Below are positions 41,593 to 50,302 of a DNA stretch of 64,000 nucleotides, piece by piece. The notes under the pieces are model-generated. The model was not told where the DNA came from. It searched no databases and was given only the letters and a program-made list of their open reading frames with translations. The translations under genes were made by a program, and so were the position numbers. Position 1 is the stretch's first letter. The number at the start of each line of letters is the position of its first letter. The stretch comes from Microbacterium phyllosphaerae (lineage in GTDB: Bacteria; Actinomycetota; Actinomycetes; Actinomycetales; Microbacteriaceae): contig NZ_JAGIOA010000001.1 of the NCBI RefSeq assembly GCF_017876435.1, forward strand, positions 868,001-932,000. The letters are read 5' to 3'.

Positions 41593-42250
41593 CCGTCCCG
41601 ATGCGGTATCCGACGCCCGGCACCGTGAGGATCAGCCAGGGCTCCCCGAGTCGCTTGCGCAGCGACGAGACGGTGATGCGCACGGCGTTCGTGAACGGAT
41701 CGGCGTTCTCATCCCACGCGCGCTCGAGCAGCTGCTCGGCGCTCACGACCCCGCCGCCCGCGTCGATCAGCACCTCGAGCACCGCGAACTGCTTGCGGGT
41801 GAGCGCGACGTACCGGCCGTCGCGGAAGACCTCGCGGCGGAACGGATCGAGCCGCAGGCCGGCGACCTCGAGAACCGGAGGCCGCACCCGCTGACGGCGG
41901 CGATCGAGGGCACGCAGGCGCAGCACGAGCTCGCGCAGCTCGAACGGCTTGGTCAGGTAGTCGTCGGCACCGATCTCGAAGCCCGTCTCCTTGTCGTCGA
42001 GACGGTCGGCCGCGGTGAGCATGAGGATCGGGATGCCGCTGCCCGACGCCACGATCGACCGGGCGACGTCATCGCCCGACGGACCGGGGATGTCGCGGTC
42101 GAGCACGGCCAGGTCGTAGGAGTTGACGCTCAGGAGCTCGAGCGCCGTGTCGCCGTCTCCCGCGATGTCGGCGGCGATCGCCTCGAGCCGCAGCCCATCG
42201 CGCACGGCCTCGGCGAGATACGGTTCGTCCTCGACGATCAGCACACGCAC
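41579..42250 (-). CDS. OmpR-family response regulator (VanR-like context)
   Basis: Regulator of 223 residues: receiver domain with Glu7-Asp8, phospho-acceptor Asp51 (VLDRDIPG), a Thr/Ser switch (LMLTAADR) and Lys of the KPF motif (DDYLTKPF), then a winged helix DNA-binding domain ending VRITVSSLRKRLG and VPGVGYRIG. It is divergent from the VanY-like gene and overlaps the kinase gene. An inverted repeat at 42299-42320 lies in the shared gap. Confidence 0.9.
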   Translation of the reverse strand: MRVLIVEDEPYLAEAVRDGLRLEAIAADIAGDGDTALELLSVNSYDLAVLDRDIPGPSGDDVARSIVASGSGIPILMLTAADRLDDKETGFEIGADDYLTKPFELRELVLRLRALDRRRQRVRPPVLEVAGLRLDPFRREVFRDGRYVALTRKQFAVLEVLIDAGGGVVSAEQLLERAWDENADPFTNAVRITVSSLRKRLGEPWLILTVPGVGYRIGTDADD

Positions 42251-42298
42251 GGCACAGCTCTCATGCGCTCAGAGCTTACGCACCCGGGCATATCGGGA

Positions 42299-42320
42299 GC
42301 GTATGCAAAAGCGCATACGC
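42299..42320. promoter_or_regulatory. Inverted repeat upstream of the VanY-like gene
   Basis: GCGTATGC (42299-42306) and GCATACGC (42313-42320) form a perfect 8-base dyad around a six-base spacer AAAAGC. It is the only obvious control element in the 102-base gap between the response regulator and the carboxypeptidase and is a candidate site for the response regulator. The half-site also occurs near 4.2 kb, where it is assigned to LacI; that may be chance. Confidence 0.5.
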
Positions 42321-42352
42321 CCTCGCAACACGCGCCTGCATTGACTGAGGAC

Positions 42353-42961
42353 ATGAACACACGCACCACCCTCAGGCGGCGACGCCTCACCGCGCTGATC
42401 GGCGCCGCGCTGCTCGCTGCGGCCATCACCGGATCGGTCGTGCTGATCGGCCAGCAGTCGCTGGCGTCGGCATCCGTTCCTCCGACCTTCTCCGCATCGT
42501 CGCTCACCGAGGCCGACGGCGTCATCCGTGACGAGGGTGCGGTGTCGGTGTTCGACGAGACTCCGGCCGTGACCAACCTCGACTCCGATCTGCTCGCCGC
42601 GGTGCGATCCGCGGCCACGGCGGCAACAGCCGACGGCGTGCGGGTGCACGTGAACAGCGGGTGGCGCTCGGCCGCGTACCAGCAGGTGCTGCGGCAGGAC
42701 GCGGTCGCCGAGTACGGCTCCGAGGAGGAAGCAGCGCGCTGGGTCGCGACTCCCGAGAACTCCGAGCACGTGTCGGGAGACGCCGTCGACCTCGGACCGG
42801 TCGCCGCTCAGGACTGGCTGTCGCGCAACGGCGCCGAGTTCGGGCTCTGCCAGATCTACGCGAACGAGCGGTGGCACTTCGAGCTGCGCCCGGCCGCCGT
42901 CGCCAACGGCTGCCCCCTCATGTACGACGACCCGACTGCCGATCCGAGGACCCAGCGATGA
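42353..42961 (+). CDS. VanY-like D-alanyl-D-alanine carboxypeptidase
   Basis: Cell-wall peptidase of 202 residues. A basic N-terminus and one hydrophobic helix ([21 protein letters not shown]) anchor or export it. The metal site of the VanY/DacB family is clear: SGWRS at 102-106, [10 protein letters not shown] giving His139 and Asp146, and ERWHFEL giving Glu172 and His175. It removes the terminal D-Ala of wall precursors. Its stop overlaps the racemase start as ATGA. The two-component genes beside it suggest induction by wall stress. Confidence 0.87.
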   Translation: MNTRTTLRRRRLTALIGAALLAAAITGSVVLIGQQSLASASVPPTFSASSLTEADGVIRDEGAVSVFDETPAVTNLDSDLLAAVRSAATAATADGVRVHVNSGWRSAAYQQVLRQDAVAEYGSEEEAARWVATPENSEHVSGDAVDLGPVAAQDWLSRNGAEFGLCQIYANERWHFELRPAAVANGCPLMYDDPTADPRTQR

Positions 42962-44094
42962 CCACGACACTGAGCGCCCCGCGCCTCACGCTCTCGCGCA
43001 TGCACGCGCCCACTCTGCACACGATCCCCGCCGCCGTCTCGGCGAACGTCGAGCGGATGCGGTCGGCGACCGACGCACGCATCATGGCCGTCGTGAAGGC
43101 CGACGGCTACGGTCTCGGAGCCGTCGCGGTCGCTCGCGCGGCGGTCGATGCGGGCGCGGAATGGCTGGGCGTGACGGATGCGGAGGATGCTGCCGAGCTG
43201 CGGTCCGCGAGCATCGAGGTGCCGATCCTCGCGTGGCTCAACCCCTCGGGGGTCGACGTCGCGCGGGCTGTCGCCGATCGCGTCGACATCGCCGTCGGAT
43301 CGGTGGAGGAGCTGCGACAGCTCCTCGCGGATGTGACTGCTCTCGCTGCCGGTCCGGTCCGCGTGCACCTGCACATGGATACCGGCATGGCGCGGGGCGG
43401 TGTGCCACTCGACGACTGGGCAGAGCTGCTGCGGGTGGCGCGCTCGGGCCGAGGGCGCATCGACGTGGTCGGGGTCATGGGGCATCTTCCGTGCGCCGAT
43501 GCGGCAGACCCGTCGGTCAACGCACCCTCCGTGCTGCGGATGCGGCAGGCGCGGGATGCCGTGCTGCGCGCCGGCTTCGGCCCGCTCCTCGTGCACCTCG
43601 CCGCGACCTCGGGCACCCTGACGGATTCGGCGACCCACTTCGACCTGGTTCGCGTCGGCGCAGGGCTCGTCGGCATCGATCCGTCCGAGACGGTGGCGCT
43701 GCACGGGGCGGCGCGGCTGACGGCATCCGTCGTGCACAGCAGCGTCGTGCCCGCCGGGACTCCCGTGGGCTACGGCGGTGCGTTCGTGACCGAGCGCGCG
43801 ACCCGTCTCAGCGTGGTCGGGGTCGGGTACGCCGACGGCATTCCTCGCGAACTCGCCGCGGGGGCGGCGGTGGCGATCGACGGCATCCGCTGCCCGATCG
43901 TGGGACGCGTGTCGATGGATCAGATCGTCGTCGACACGGGGGATGGGATCGTGCCGCGGGGCGCGACCGCCGTCGTGTTCGGTCCCGAGGGCGGGGCGGT
44001 GCCGAGCGTGCAGGAGTGGGCGCGGTGGGCGGGAAGCATTCCGCACACGATCGTCACAGGTATCGGCGCGCGGGTCGAGAGGGCGATCGCGTGA
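42958..44094 (+). CDS. alr: Alanine racemase, cluster-linked
   Basis: PLP enzyme of 378 residues that interconverts L- and D-alanine (or serine in VanT relatives). The PLP lysine is Lys47 in AVVKADGYG, the second-subunit Tyr is in PVGYGGAF, and [12 protein letters not shown] is the C-terminal hallmark. The start overlaps the carboxypeptidase stop by four bases and its stop overlaps the ligase start, so it is one coupled unit. A second housekeeping racemase elsewhere is likely. VanT-type serine racemase activity is possible because an acyltransferase-like membrane protein follows. Confidence 0.88.
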   Translation: MTTTLSAPRLTLSRMHAPTLHTIPAAVSANVERMRSATDARIMAVVKADGYGLGAVAVARAAVDAGAEWLGVTDAEDAAELRSASIEVPILAWLNPSGVDVARAVADRVDIAVGSVEELRQLLADVTALAAGPVRVHLHMDTGMARGGVPLDDWAELLRVARSGRGRIDVVGVMGHLPCADAADPSVNAPSVLRMRQARDAVLRAGFGPLLVHLAATSGTLTDSATHFDLVRVGAGLVGIDPSETVALHGAARLTASVVHSSVVPAGTPVGYGGAFVTERATRLSVVGVGYADGIPRELAAGAAVAIDGIRCPIVGRVSMDQIVVDTGDGIVPRGATAVVFGPEGGAVPSVQEWARWAGSIPHTIVTGIGARVERAIA

Positions 44095-45045
44095 GGGTGC
44101 TGGTCGTCGGAGGAGGGCAGAACGCCGAGCACGAGGTCTCTCTCGCGTCGGCGGCGGCGGTCGCCGAGGCGCTGCGTGTCGGGGGACACGAGGTGCGCGC
44201 GGTGACCATCTCACGCGAGGGCATCTGGGAGGTGGCGGGCGTCTCGGAGGGTGCCACCGTCGCCGACTCCCTGGCTCTCGCGATGCCCCTCATCGCGCGC
44301 GGAGGTCATATTCCCCGCGGTGCATGGAGCGCTCGGGGAAGACGGCGCTCTCGCGGCGCTGTGCGCACTGGCGGGCGTGCGGGTGGTCGGGTCAGGGCCT
44401 CGGGCGGGGGCGATCGGCATGGACAAGTGGGCGACCAAGCTCGTGGCCGAGGCCGCAGGGTTGCGCACGGCTCGGGGGCGCCTGATCGCATCCGCCGACT
44501 GCGGGGATGCCGAGTTCGACGGCCCCGTGGTCGTGAAGCCGGTGTCGGCTGGGTCGAGCTACGGGGTCTCGCTCGTGCGCGACGAGGGTGAGCTCGGGCC
44601 GGCGCTGCGCGAGGCGGCGCGGTTCGACCGCCGCATCCTCGTCGAGGAGGTCGTGCAGGGACGCGAGATCGACGTCGCGGTGATCCGGGAGGCCGGCGGG
44701 GTGCGCTGGGCGGCTCCGCCACTCGAGATCCATGCGGCCGGGCTCTTCGACACCGCCATGAAGTACGACGGCAGTGCACGGTTCACGGTGCCTGCACAGC
44801 TCTCGGATGCCGAGGCGACCGCGCTCAGCCGGGCCGCCCTGACGATGTTCGACGCGCTCGGCTGCGCGGGCGTCGCCCGGATGGACTTCTTCCTCACGGC
44901 AGAGGGGCCCGTGCTGAACGAGGTCAACACGATGCCCGGTCTGACTGCGGCCTCGCAGGTGCCCCGGATGTTCGCGGCGGCCGACGTGTCGTACGTCGAC
45001 CTGGTGTCGCGCCTGGTGCGTGCCGCCGAGGTGCCGGGGCGGTGA
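44091..45045 (+). pseudogene. ddl: D-alanine-D-alanine ligase with a single-base frameshift
   Basis: The N-terminal part ([19 protein letters not shown]) reads from GTG at 44091 in one frame, and the ATP-grasp part ([42 protein letters not shown]) reads in the next frame to 45045. The join is at about 44295-44304. Removing one G from the GG at 44301-44302 would restore [13 protein letters not shown], the expected Ddl reading. Total length 955 nt is not a multiple of three. The omega-loop MKYDGS keeps the Lys-Tyr pair of D-Ala-D-Ala enzymes. It is either a broken gene or a sequencing error; flanking genes keep tight 4-base overlaps. Confidence 0.85.
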
Positions 45046-46076
45046 GGGCTCGCGTCGGCTGGCCCGATGTCGCGAAGGGCGTCTGCATCATCCTGGTGGT
45101 GCTGTGGCATGTGGTCACCAAGCACGCGATCGAGGTCGAGGGGGCGGGGCCGATCACCGACGCGTGGGCGACCCTCAACGCGCAGCTGCTGCCGCTGCGG
45201 ATGCCCCTGTTCTTCCTCATCTCGGGGATGTTCGCGGGAAGCGCCGTGAGTGCGCCGGCCGGGTCGTCGTGGCGGCGTCGCGCAGGGCGCCTCGCCGCGG
45301 TCTACGTCATCTGGGTCGTGATCCAGACGTTCGTGCTCGCGCTGACGCCGGGCTTCGACACGGCGAGGGCCGAGGACGGATGGCAGCTGCTCCCGCAGCT
45401 CACCATCAGCCCGACCAACCTCTGGTACCTGCTCGCGCTCGCGGTGTACCTGGTCGTCGCTCGTCTGCTGCGTGATGTGCCGACTGGGGTGGTGTTGCCG
45501 GCCGCCTTCGTGATCGCGGCGGTCGCCGCTGCGGGGCTCATTCCCGACCTCGGCAACCTGTGGCAGCTCGTGCAGAACCTGTTCTTCTTCCTCGCAGGCC
45601 TCCGGCTGCGACCGATGATCGAGCACTTCGCGGCCGCATCCGGGCCTCTGCGAACCCTCATGCTGGGAGCGGCATGTGTCGCCGCGGTCGGTGCCGTCGG
45701 GGTGCTCGGTATGCGGCAGTGGCCCGGGGTCTGGCCGTTGCTCGCGGTCGTCGCTGTCACGTTCGGCGTCGCAGCCTGCGCGGTGCTCGACCGTCATGCG
45801 GGGGCGATCGCGCGCCCCCTGCGCTGGATCGGGCAACGAACTCTGCCGATCTACGTGATCCACATGATCCCGCTCGCGCTGATCGACGGAGCGCTTCGCG
45901 GGGCGGGGTGGGTCACGACCCCGGCACTCGAGGTCGTCTGGCCGATCGTGCTCACGGGTGTCGTCATCGCGATCTGCCTCGCGGTGCACGCGGCGCTCGT
46001 GCGGATCGGGCTCGGGGTACTGTTCGACCCGCTGCTTCTCGTCGACCGTGTGGCTGCCGCCCGGATGCCGGGCTGA
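45042..46076 (+). CDS. Acyltransferase-3 family membrane protein
   Basis: Integral membrane protein of 344 residues with about ten helices. It begins like acyltransferase 3 proteins (PDVAKGVCIILVVLWHV, with His near residue 23) and has FFLISGMFAGSA. In VanT-type serine racemases a membrane domain of this kind is fused to a racemase; here the racemase is a separate gene three positions upstream. GTG at 45042 overlaps the ligase stop by four bases. It may modify wall precursors or import an amino acid; not determinable. Confidence 0.8.
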   Translation: MRARVGWPDVAKGVCIILVVLWHVVTKHAIEVEGAGPITDAWATLNAQLLPLRMPLFFLISGMFAGSAVSAPAGSSWRRRAGRLAAVYVIWVVIQTFVLALTPGFDTARAEDGWQLLPQLTISPTNLWYLLALAVYLVVARLLRDVPTGVVLPAAFVIAAVAAAGLIPDLGNLWQLVQNLFFFLAGLRLRPMIEHFAAASGPLRTLMLGAACVAAVGAVGVLGMRQWPGVWPLLAVVAVTFGVAACAVLDRHAGAIARPLRWIGQRTLPIYVIHMIPLALIDGALRGAGWVTTPALEVVWPIVLTGVVIAICLAVHAALVRIGLGVLFDPLLLVDRVAAARMPG

Positions 46077-46082
46077 GGCCCT

Positions 46083-46170
46083 GGGCGGCTGCGGTCGGGG
46101 CGGCTGCAGGTCCGGGCGGCCGCGGCCCGGCGGCTGCGGTCCGGGCGGCTGCAGGTCCGGACGGCTGGCT
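46083..46170. repeat. Short GC-rich tandem repeat
   Basis: About five degenerate copies of a 14-16 base unit of the form GGGCGGCTGCAGGTC follow one another after the acyltransferase stop. A related word appears inverted near 46190-46235 (GCCGTCCGGGCG). It lies between convergent genes and may act as a stable structured spacer. Confidence 0.6.
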
Positions 46171-46241
46171 GAGCCCCGCCCGGCTGACTCCGCAGGCGCC
46201 AACCGTCAGCCGTCCGGGCGACGATCAGCCATCCGAGCGCG

Positions 46242-48755
46242 TCAGAGTCGGTCGACGCCCGTCACGGTGACGACGGCGGCGCCCTCCTCGTCGGAGGCGG
46301 CGAGGTCGACCGTGGCCGAGATGCCCCAGTCATGGTCGCCCGCCGGGTCGTCGAGGATCTGACGCACGGTCCACTCGCTGACGCCCTCGGTGAGGAGCAG
46401 CAGCTGGGAGCTGCGGGCGTTCGCGCCGGTGAGGATCTCGTCGTGATCGGCGAAGTAGCCGTCGAGCGCGTCGGACCAGGCATCCGCGCCGAACGACGGG
46501 TCGAGCTCGGCGAGAGCCGAGACATCCTCACGGGCCGCGAGCTGCACACGGCGGAACAGCTCGTTGCGCACGAGGGTGCGGAAAGCGCGCACGTTCGAGG
46601 AGAGACGCTTCGGCGCAGGTGGGACGATCGGCTCGTCATCCGGGCCCTGGAGAACGCCGTTGACGAGCTCCTCCCACTCGTCGAGCAGGCTCGAGTCGAC
46701 CTGGCGGACGAGCTCGCCGAGCCACTCGATGAGGTCGCGGAGGTCCTCGTCCTTGAGCTCTTCGGGAATCGTCTGCGAGGCCGCGCGATACGCATCGGAG
46801 AGGTAGCGCAGCACCACGCCCTCAGAGCGCGCGATCTTGTAGAAGGCGACATATTCTCCGAACGACATGGCTCGCTCGTACATGTCGCGCACGACCGACT
46901 TCGGATGCAGTTCGAAGTCGCGGATCCACGGCTGGGCGGCGCTGAAGGTCTCGAATGCCGCGCTCAGGAGCTCGTCGAGCGGCTTCGGGTAGGTGATCTC
47001 CTCGAGCAGTTCCATGCGCTCGTCGTACTCGATGCCCTCGCGCTTCATGACGGCGACCGCCTCGCCGCGCGCCTGGAACTCCTGCTGGCCGAGGATGGCG
47101 CGCGGGTCGTCGAGCGTCGATTCGACGATCGAGATCATGTCAAGGGCGTACGACCCGGTGCCGGTGCCGGCCGAGGGATCGGGGTCGAGCAGCTCGAACG
47201 CCGCGAGGGCGAACGGCGACAGCGGCTGGTTCAGCGCGAAGTTCGGCTGCAGGTCGACCGTCAGGCGGATCTCGCCGTCTGCGGTCTGTTCGACGACGCC
47301 CGACTCGAGCAGCGTCCGGTAGATGCCGATCGCGCGCAGTGCGAGCTCACGCTGCCTCTTGCGGGGCTCGTGGTTGTCGTAGACCAGCGCGCGCATGTTG
47401 CCGAAGACGTCGCCGCCGCGGCCGATCACGTTGAGCATCATGGCGCTCGTGATCTGCATGTGCGAGGTCAGGGTCTCGGGTTCGGCGTCGATCAGCTTGC
47501 GGAACGACGGCTCTCCCCACGAGACGAAGCCATCAGGTGCCTTCTTGCGGACGATCTTGCGCTTCTTCTTCGGATCGTCGCCGGCCTTCTTGATCGCGGC
47601 GACGTTCTCGCTCTCGTGCTCCGGAGCCTGCGCGACGACCGTGCCCGCGGTGTCGAAGCCCGCCCGACCTGCGCGTCCCGCGATCTGGTGGAACTCGCGG
47701 GCGCTGAGCTGCCGCATCCGGGTGCCGTCGAACTTCGTCAACGCCGTGAGCAGCACCGTGCGGATCGGCACGTTGATGCCGACGCCGAGGGTGTCGGTGC
47801 CGCAGATCACCCGCAGCAGGCCGCGCTGCGCGAGCTGTTCGACGAGCCGGCGGTACTTGGGCAGCATCCCGGCATGGTGAACGCCGATGCCCGCCCGGAG
47901 GAACCGCGAAAGGGTCTTGCCGAACGCGGTCGTGAAACGGAAACCGCCGATCAGCGCCGCGATCTCGTCTCGCTGCTCCCGCGTGGCGACCTTGGTGCTC
48001 GACAGCGCCTGCGCCCGCTCCATCGCCGCCGCCTGCGAGAAGTGCACGACGTAGATCGGCGACTGACCGGTGCCGAGCAGGTCGTCGATCGTCTCGTGGA
48101 TCGGCGTCGTCTCATAGAAGTAGTGCAGCGGCACGGGGCGTTCGACTCCCGTGACGGATGCCGTGTCGCGGCCGGTCCTGCGGGTGAGGTCGCTCGACAG
48201 CTGCGACACATCGCCGAGGGTCGCCGACATGAGGATGAACTGCGCCTGCGGCAGCTCGAGCAGCGGCACCTGCCACGCCCACCCGCGGTCGGGGTCGGCG
48301 TAGAAGTGGAACTCGTCCATCACGACCTGGTGCACCGCGGCATCCGTGCCCTGGCGCAGAGCGAGGTTGGCGAGGATCTCGGCCGTGCAGCAGATGATCG
48401 GCGCATCCGGGTTCACCGACGAGTCGCCCGTGATCATGCCGACGTTGGAGGCGCCGAACACGTCGACGAGGGCGAAGAACTTCTCACTCACCAGGGCCTT
48501 GATCGGGGCCGTGTAATACGAACGGCGGCCCTCGACGAGCGCGGCGAAGTGCGCGCCGACCGCGACGAGCGACTTTCCGGTGCCGGTGGGCGTCGACAGG
48601 ATCAGGTTGTTGCCCGAGACGATCTCGATGACCGCTTCGTCCTGCGCGGGGTAGAGGCGGATGCCGGTCGACTCCGCCCACTCGACGAACGCCGTGTAGA
48701 CGGCATCCGCATCGGATCCGTCGGTCAGTGTGGTCGGGTCGAGGATCGCAGGCAT
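46242..48755 (-). CDS. Ski2/Mtr4-like DEAD/DEAH helicase with DUF3516-type C-terminus
   Basis: Helicase of 837 residues. Walker A STPTGTGKS is at 54-62, motif II reads DEFHFYADPDRGW with the Asp-Glu pair, and motif VI is HQIAGRAGRAGFD, all of the Ski2-like type. The C-terminal half has the length and composition I associate with DUF3516 and includes EEITYPKPLDELLSAAF. It is expected to unwind RNA in degradation or ribosome-related processes. A single gene followed by the repeat at 46.1 kb and preceded by an inverted repeat. Confidence 0.88.
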   Translation of the reverse strand: MPAILDPTTLTDGSDADAVYTAFVEWAESTGIRLYPAQDEAVIEIVSGNNLILSTPTGTGKSLVAVGAHFAALVEGRRSYYTAPIKALVSEKFFALVDVFGASNVGMITGDSSVNPDAPIICCTAEILANLALRQGTDAAVHQVVMDEFHFYADPDRGWAWQVPLLELPQAQFILMSATLGDVSQLSSDLTRRTGRDTASVTGVERPVPLHYFYETTPIHETIDDLLGTGQSPIYVVHFSQAAAMERAQALSSTKVATREQRDEIAALIGGFRFTTAFGKTLSRFLRAGIGVHHAGMLPKYRRLVEQLAQRGLLRVICGTDTLGVGINVPIRTVLLTALTKFDGTRMRQLSAREFHQIAGRAGRAGFDTAGTVVAQAPEHESENVAAIKKAGDDPKKKRKIVRKKAPDGFVSWGEPSFRKLIDAEPETLTSHMQITSAMMLNVIGRGGDVFGNMRALVYDNHEPRKRQRELALRAIGIYRTLLESGVVEQTADGEIRLTVDLQPNFALNQPLSPFALAAFELLDPDPSAGTGTGSYALDMISIVESTLDDPRAILGQQEFQARGEAVAVMKREGIEYDERMELLEEITYPKPLDELLSAAFETFSAAQPWIRDFELHPKSVVRDMYERAMSFGEYVAFYKIARSEGVVLRYLSDAYRAASQTIPEELKDEDLRDLIEWLGELVRQVDSSLLDEWEELVNGVLQGPDDEPIVPPAPKRLSSNVRAFRTLVRNELFRRVQLAAREDVSALAELDPSFGADAWSDALDGYFADHDEILTGANARSSQLLLLTEGVSEWTVRQILDDPAGDHDWGISATVDLAASDEEGAAVVTVTGVDRL

Positions 48756-48785
48756 GGTCTGTCGATCATCCCACCTCGTCCCGCC

Positions 48786-48844
48786 TTCGAATCGCGTGAA
48801 TGACCCGATATGCGGTGAAGATGCGGTCAGGTGAGCGATTCGAA
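48786..48844. repeat. Inverted repeat with TTCGAATCGC arms
   Basis: TTCGAATCGC (48786-48795) pairs with GCGATTCGAA (48835-48844) around 39 bases that are partly self-complementary (TGACC, GGTCA). The arms share their core with the perfect repeat at 38646-38712. It lies between the helicase and purine nucleoside phosphorylase genes, both on the minus strand. Confidence 0.65.
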
Positions 48845-48858
48845 AGGGAACGGGGAGG

Positions 48859-49572
48859 TCAGACCGAGGTCGCGGCGCGCAGCGCGATGCGGATCATGTC
48901 GCCGAACGTCTGCTCGCGCTCCTGCGCGGTCGTCTCCTCGCCGGTGACGATGTGATCCGACACCGTGCAGATGGCCAGGGCGCGGCGCTCGTAGTAGGCG
49001 GCCAGGGTGTACAGGCCCGCGGCCTCCATCTCGACGCCGAGAACCCCGTGCTTCACGAACGGCTCGGTGAGCTCGGGGCGCGTGCTGTAGAACTGGTCGC
49101 TCGAGAAGAGCAGCCCCACGTGCACGGCCGAGTCCAGGGGCTCCGCCTCGCTCGCCTCGACCGCCGCGCGCAGCAGGCCGAAGTCGGCGACAGGGGCGTA
49201 GTCGAGACCGTGGAAGCGCACGCGGTTGATGCCCGAGTCGGTGCAGGCGCCGTTGGCGATGATGATGTCTCGGACCTTCAGGTTCTCGGTCAGAGCGCCG
49301 CACGATCCGACGCGCACGATTGTCTGCACGTCGTACTCCTCGAACAGCTCGTTCGCATAGATCGCCATCGACGGCTGGCCCATGCCCGAGCCCTGCACCG
49401 AGACACGGTGACCCTCCCAGGTGCCGGTGTACCCCAGCATCCCGCGGGTCTCGGAGTACAGCTCGGCGTCCTCCAGGAACGTCTCCGCGATCCACTTCGC
49501 GCGCAGCGGGTCACCGGGGAACAGGACGATGGGGGCGATCTGACCGGGCTCTGCGGCGATGTGCGTGCTCAT
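48859..49572 (-). CDS. deoD: Purine nucleoside phosphorylase, DeoD type
   Basis: Hexameric-type enzyme of 237 residues that splits purine nucleosides with phosphate. GDPLRAKWIAE binds phosphate, MGQPSMAIYANEL and VRVGSCGAL follow, and VEMEAAGLYTLA with SDHIVTGE form the ribose and base pocket with the catalytic Asp. ATG at 49572 gives the normal family N-terminus. A TACGCT word six bases before the ATG and no ribosome site hint at a leaderless message. Confidence 0.93.
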   Translation of the reverse strand: MSTHIAAEPGQIAPIVLFPGDPLRAKWIAETFLEDAELYSETRGMLGYTGTWEGHRVSVQGSGMGQPSMAIYANELFEEYDVQTIVRVGSCGALTENLKVRDIIIANGACTDSGINRVRFHGLDYAPVADFGLLRAAVEASEAEPLDSAVHVGLLFSSDQFYSTRPELTEPFVKHGVLGVEMEAAGLYTLAAYYERRALAICTVSDHIVTGEETTAQEREQTFGDMIRIALRAATSV

Positions 49573-49606
49573 GGAATCAGCGTAGTGACGACACTGATGA
49601 GGATGC

Positions 49607-50275
49607 TCAGCCCTCGCGTCGCCGCACGATCTCGCCGATCCATGCCGGAGCGAAGGGCGAGGTGCAGCCCGGAGCGGTGGGGTAGTCGGCCAGCACCTGC
49701 AGGCGCTCACCGATCTCCAGCGCCCTGGCGCGCAGCTCGGGGTGGAAGATGCCGATGTTCGCGAGGGTCTCGTTCATCGACCACTGCAGGCGCTTCGGTG
49801 CATCCTTCAGGTCGCGCTCGATCAGGTCGAGCAGGTGCTCCAGATCGAGGCCTTCCGCGTCCTTGGCGACGCGGACGGTCGTGAGCGACCACGCCGCGGC
49901 GGCGACCGTCGGGTCGGAGTCGTCGAACCAGCGCAGACGCAGCTCTTCGGCGAGGGGCGTCTTCTTGGCGACATAGTTCACGAACCAGTCGTTGACCTTC
50001 GGGGGCCGAGTCTCGCGGAGCATCGCATCGAGCTCGTCGGCGGTGAACTGCTTCGGCGTGCAGATGAGCAGGGCGAGCAGCCGAGGGCCGGTCTCGCCGG
50101 TCGCCCACAGCTCCTTCGCCAGGGGGTGATCCGTCTTGATGCGCTTGGCGACCCCGCGCAGCCGGCTGAGGTTCATGCCATGGTCGTCGCCGCGCTTCTC
50201 GTTCGCCGCGCGCATCTTCGGATCCTCGATCGCGGCCAGCTCGGCCAGCGCGTCGGCGACGGTCATGTCAGACAT
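49607..50275 (-). CDS. DNA alkylation repair protein (AlkD-like HEAT repeat)
   Basis: All-helical protein of 222 residues. The pattern GVAKRIKTDHPLAKELWATGE followed by FTADELDAML and VNDWFVNYVAKK, then AAWSLTTVRVAKD, matches the AlkC/AlkD glycosylase group that removes alkylated purines. The catalytic Asp of AlkD has a possible counterpart in DWFVNY. M1 or M4 may be the start. It follows the phosphorylase gene on the same strand with a 34-base gap. Confidence 0.8.
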   Translation of the reverse strand: MSDMTVADALAELAAIEDPKMRAANEKRGDDHGMNLSRLRGVAKRIKTDHPLAKELWATGETGPRLLALLICTPKQFTADELDAMLRETRPPKVNDWFVNYVAKKTPLAEELRLRWFDDSDPTVAAAAWSLTTVRVAKDAEGLDLEHLLDLIERDLKDAPKRLQWSMNETLANIGIFHPELRARALEIGERLQVLADYPTAPGCTSPFAPAWIGEIVRRREG

Positions 50276-50302
50276 GCCTCCAGGGTAGGCCTCGAGCCGC
50301 GC

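Noticed and set aside
42299..42320. A site for the LacI protein encoded at 4291
   Set aside because: The half-site GCATACG is shared, but the spacing differs (six-base spacer) and it stands in a two-component gene gap 38 kb away. Chance or another regulator is more likely.
44290..44310. Programmed ribosomal frameshift in the ligase gene
   Set aside because: No slippery heptamer or downstream stem typical for frameshifting is visible, and Ddl genes are not known to need one. Mutation or read error is simpler.
46332..48803. An 823-codon plus-strand frame opposite the helicase gene
   Set aside because: Composition is a mirror of the helicase codons, no domain or ribosome site is seen, and the helicase motifs on the other strand are intact.
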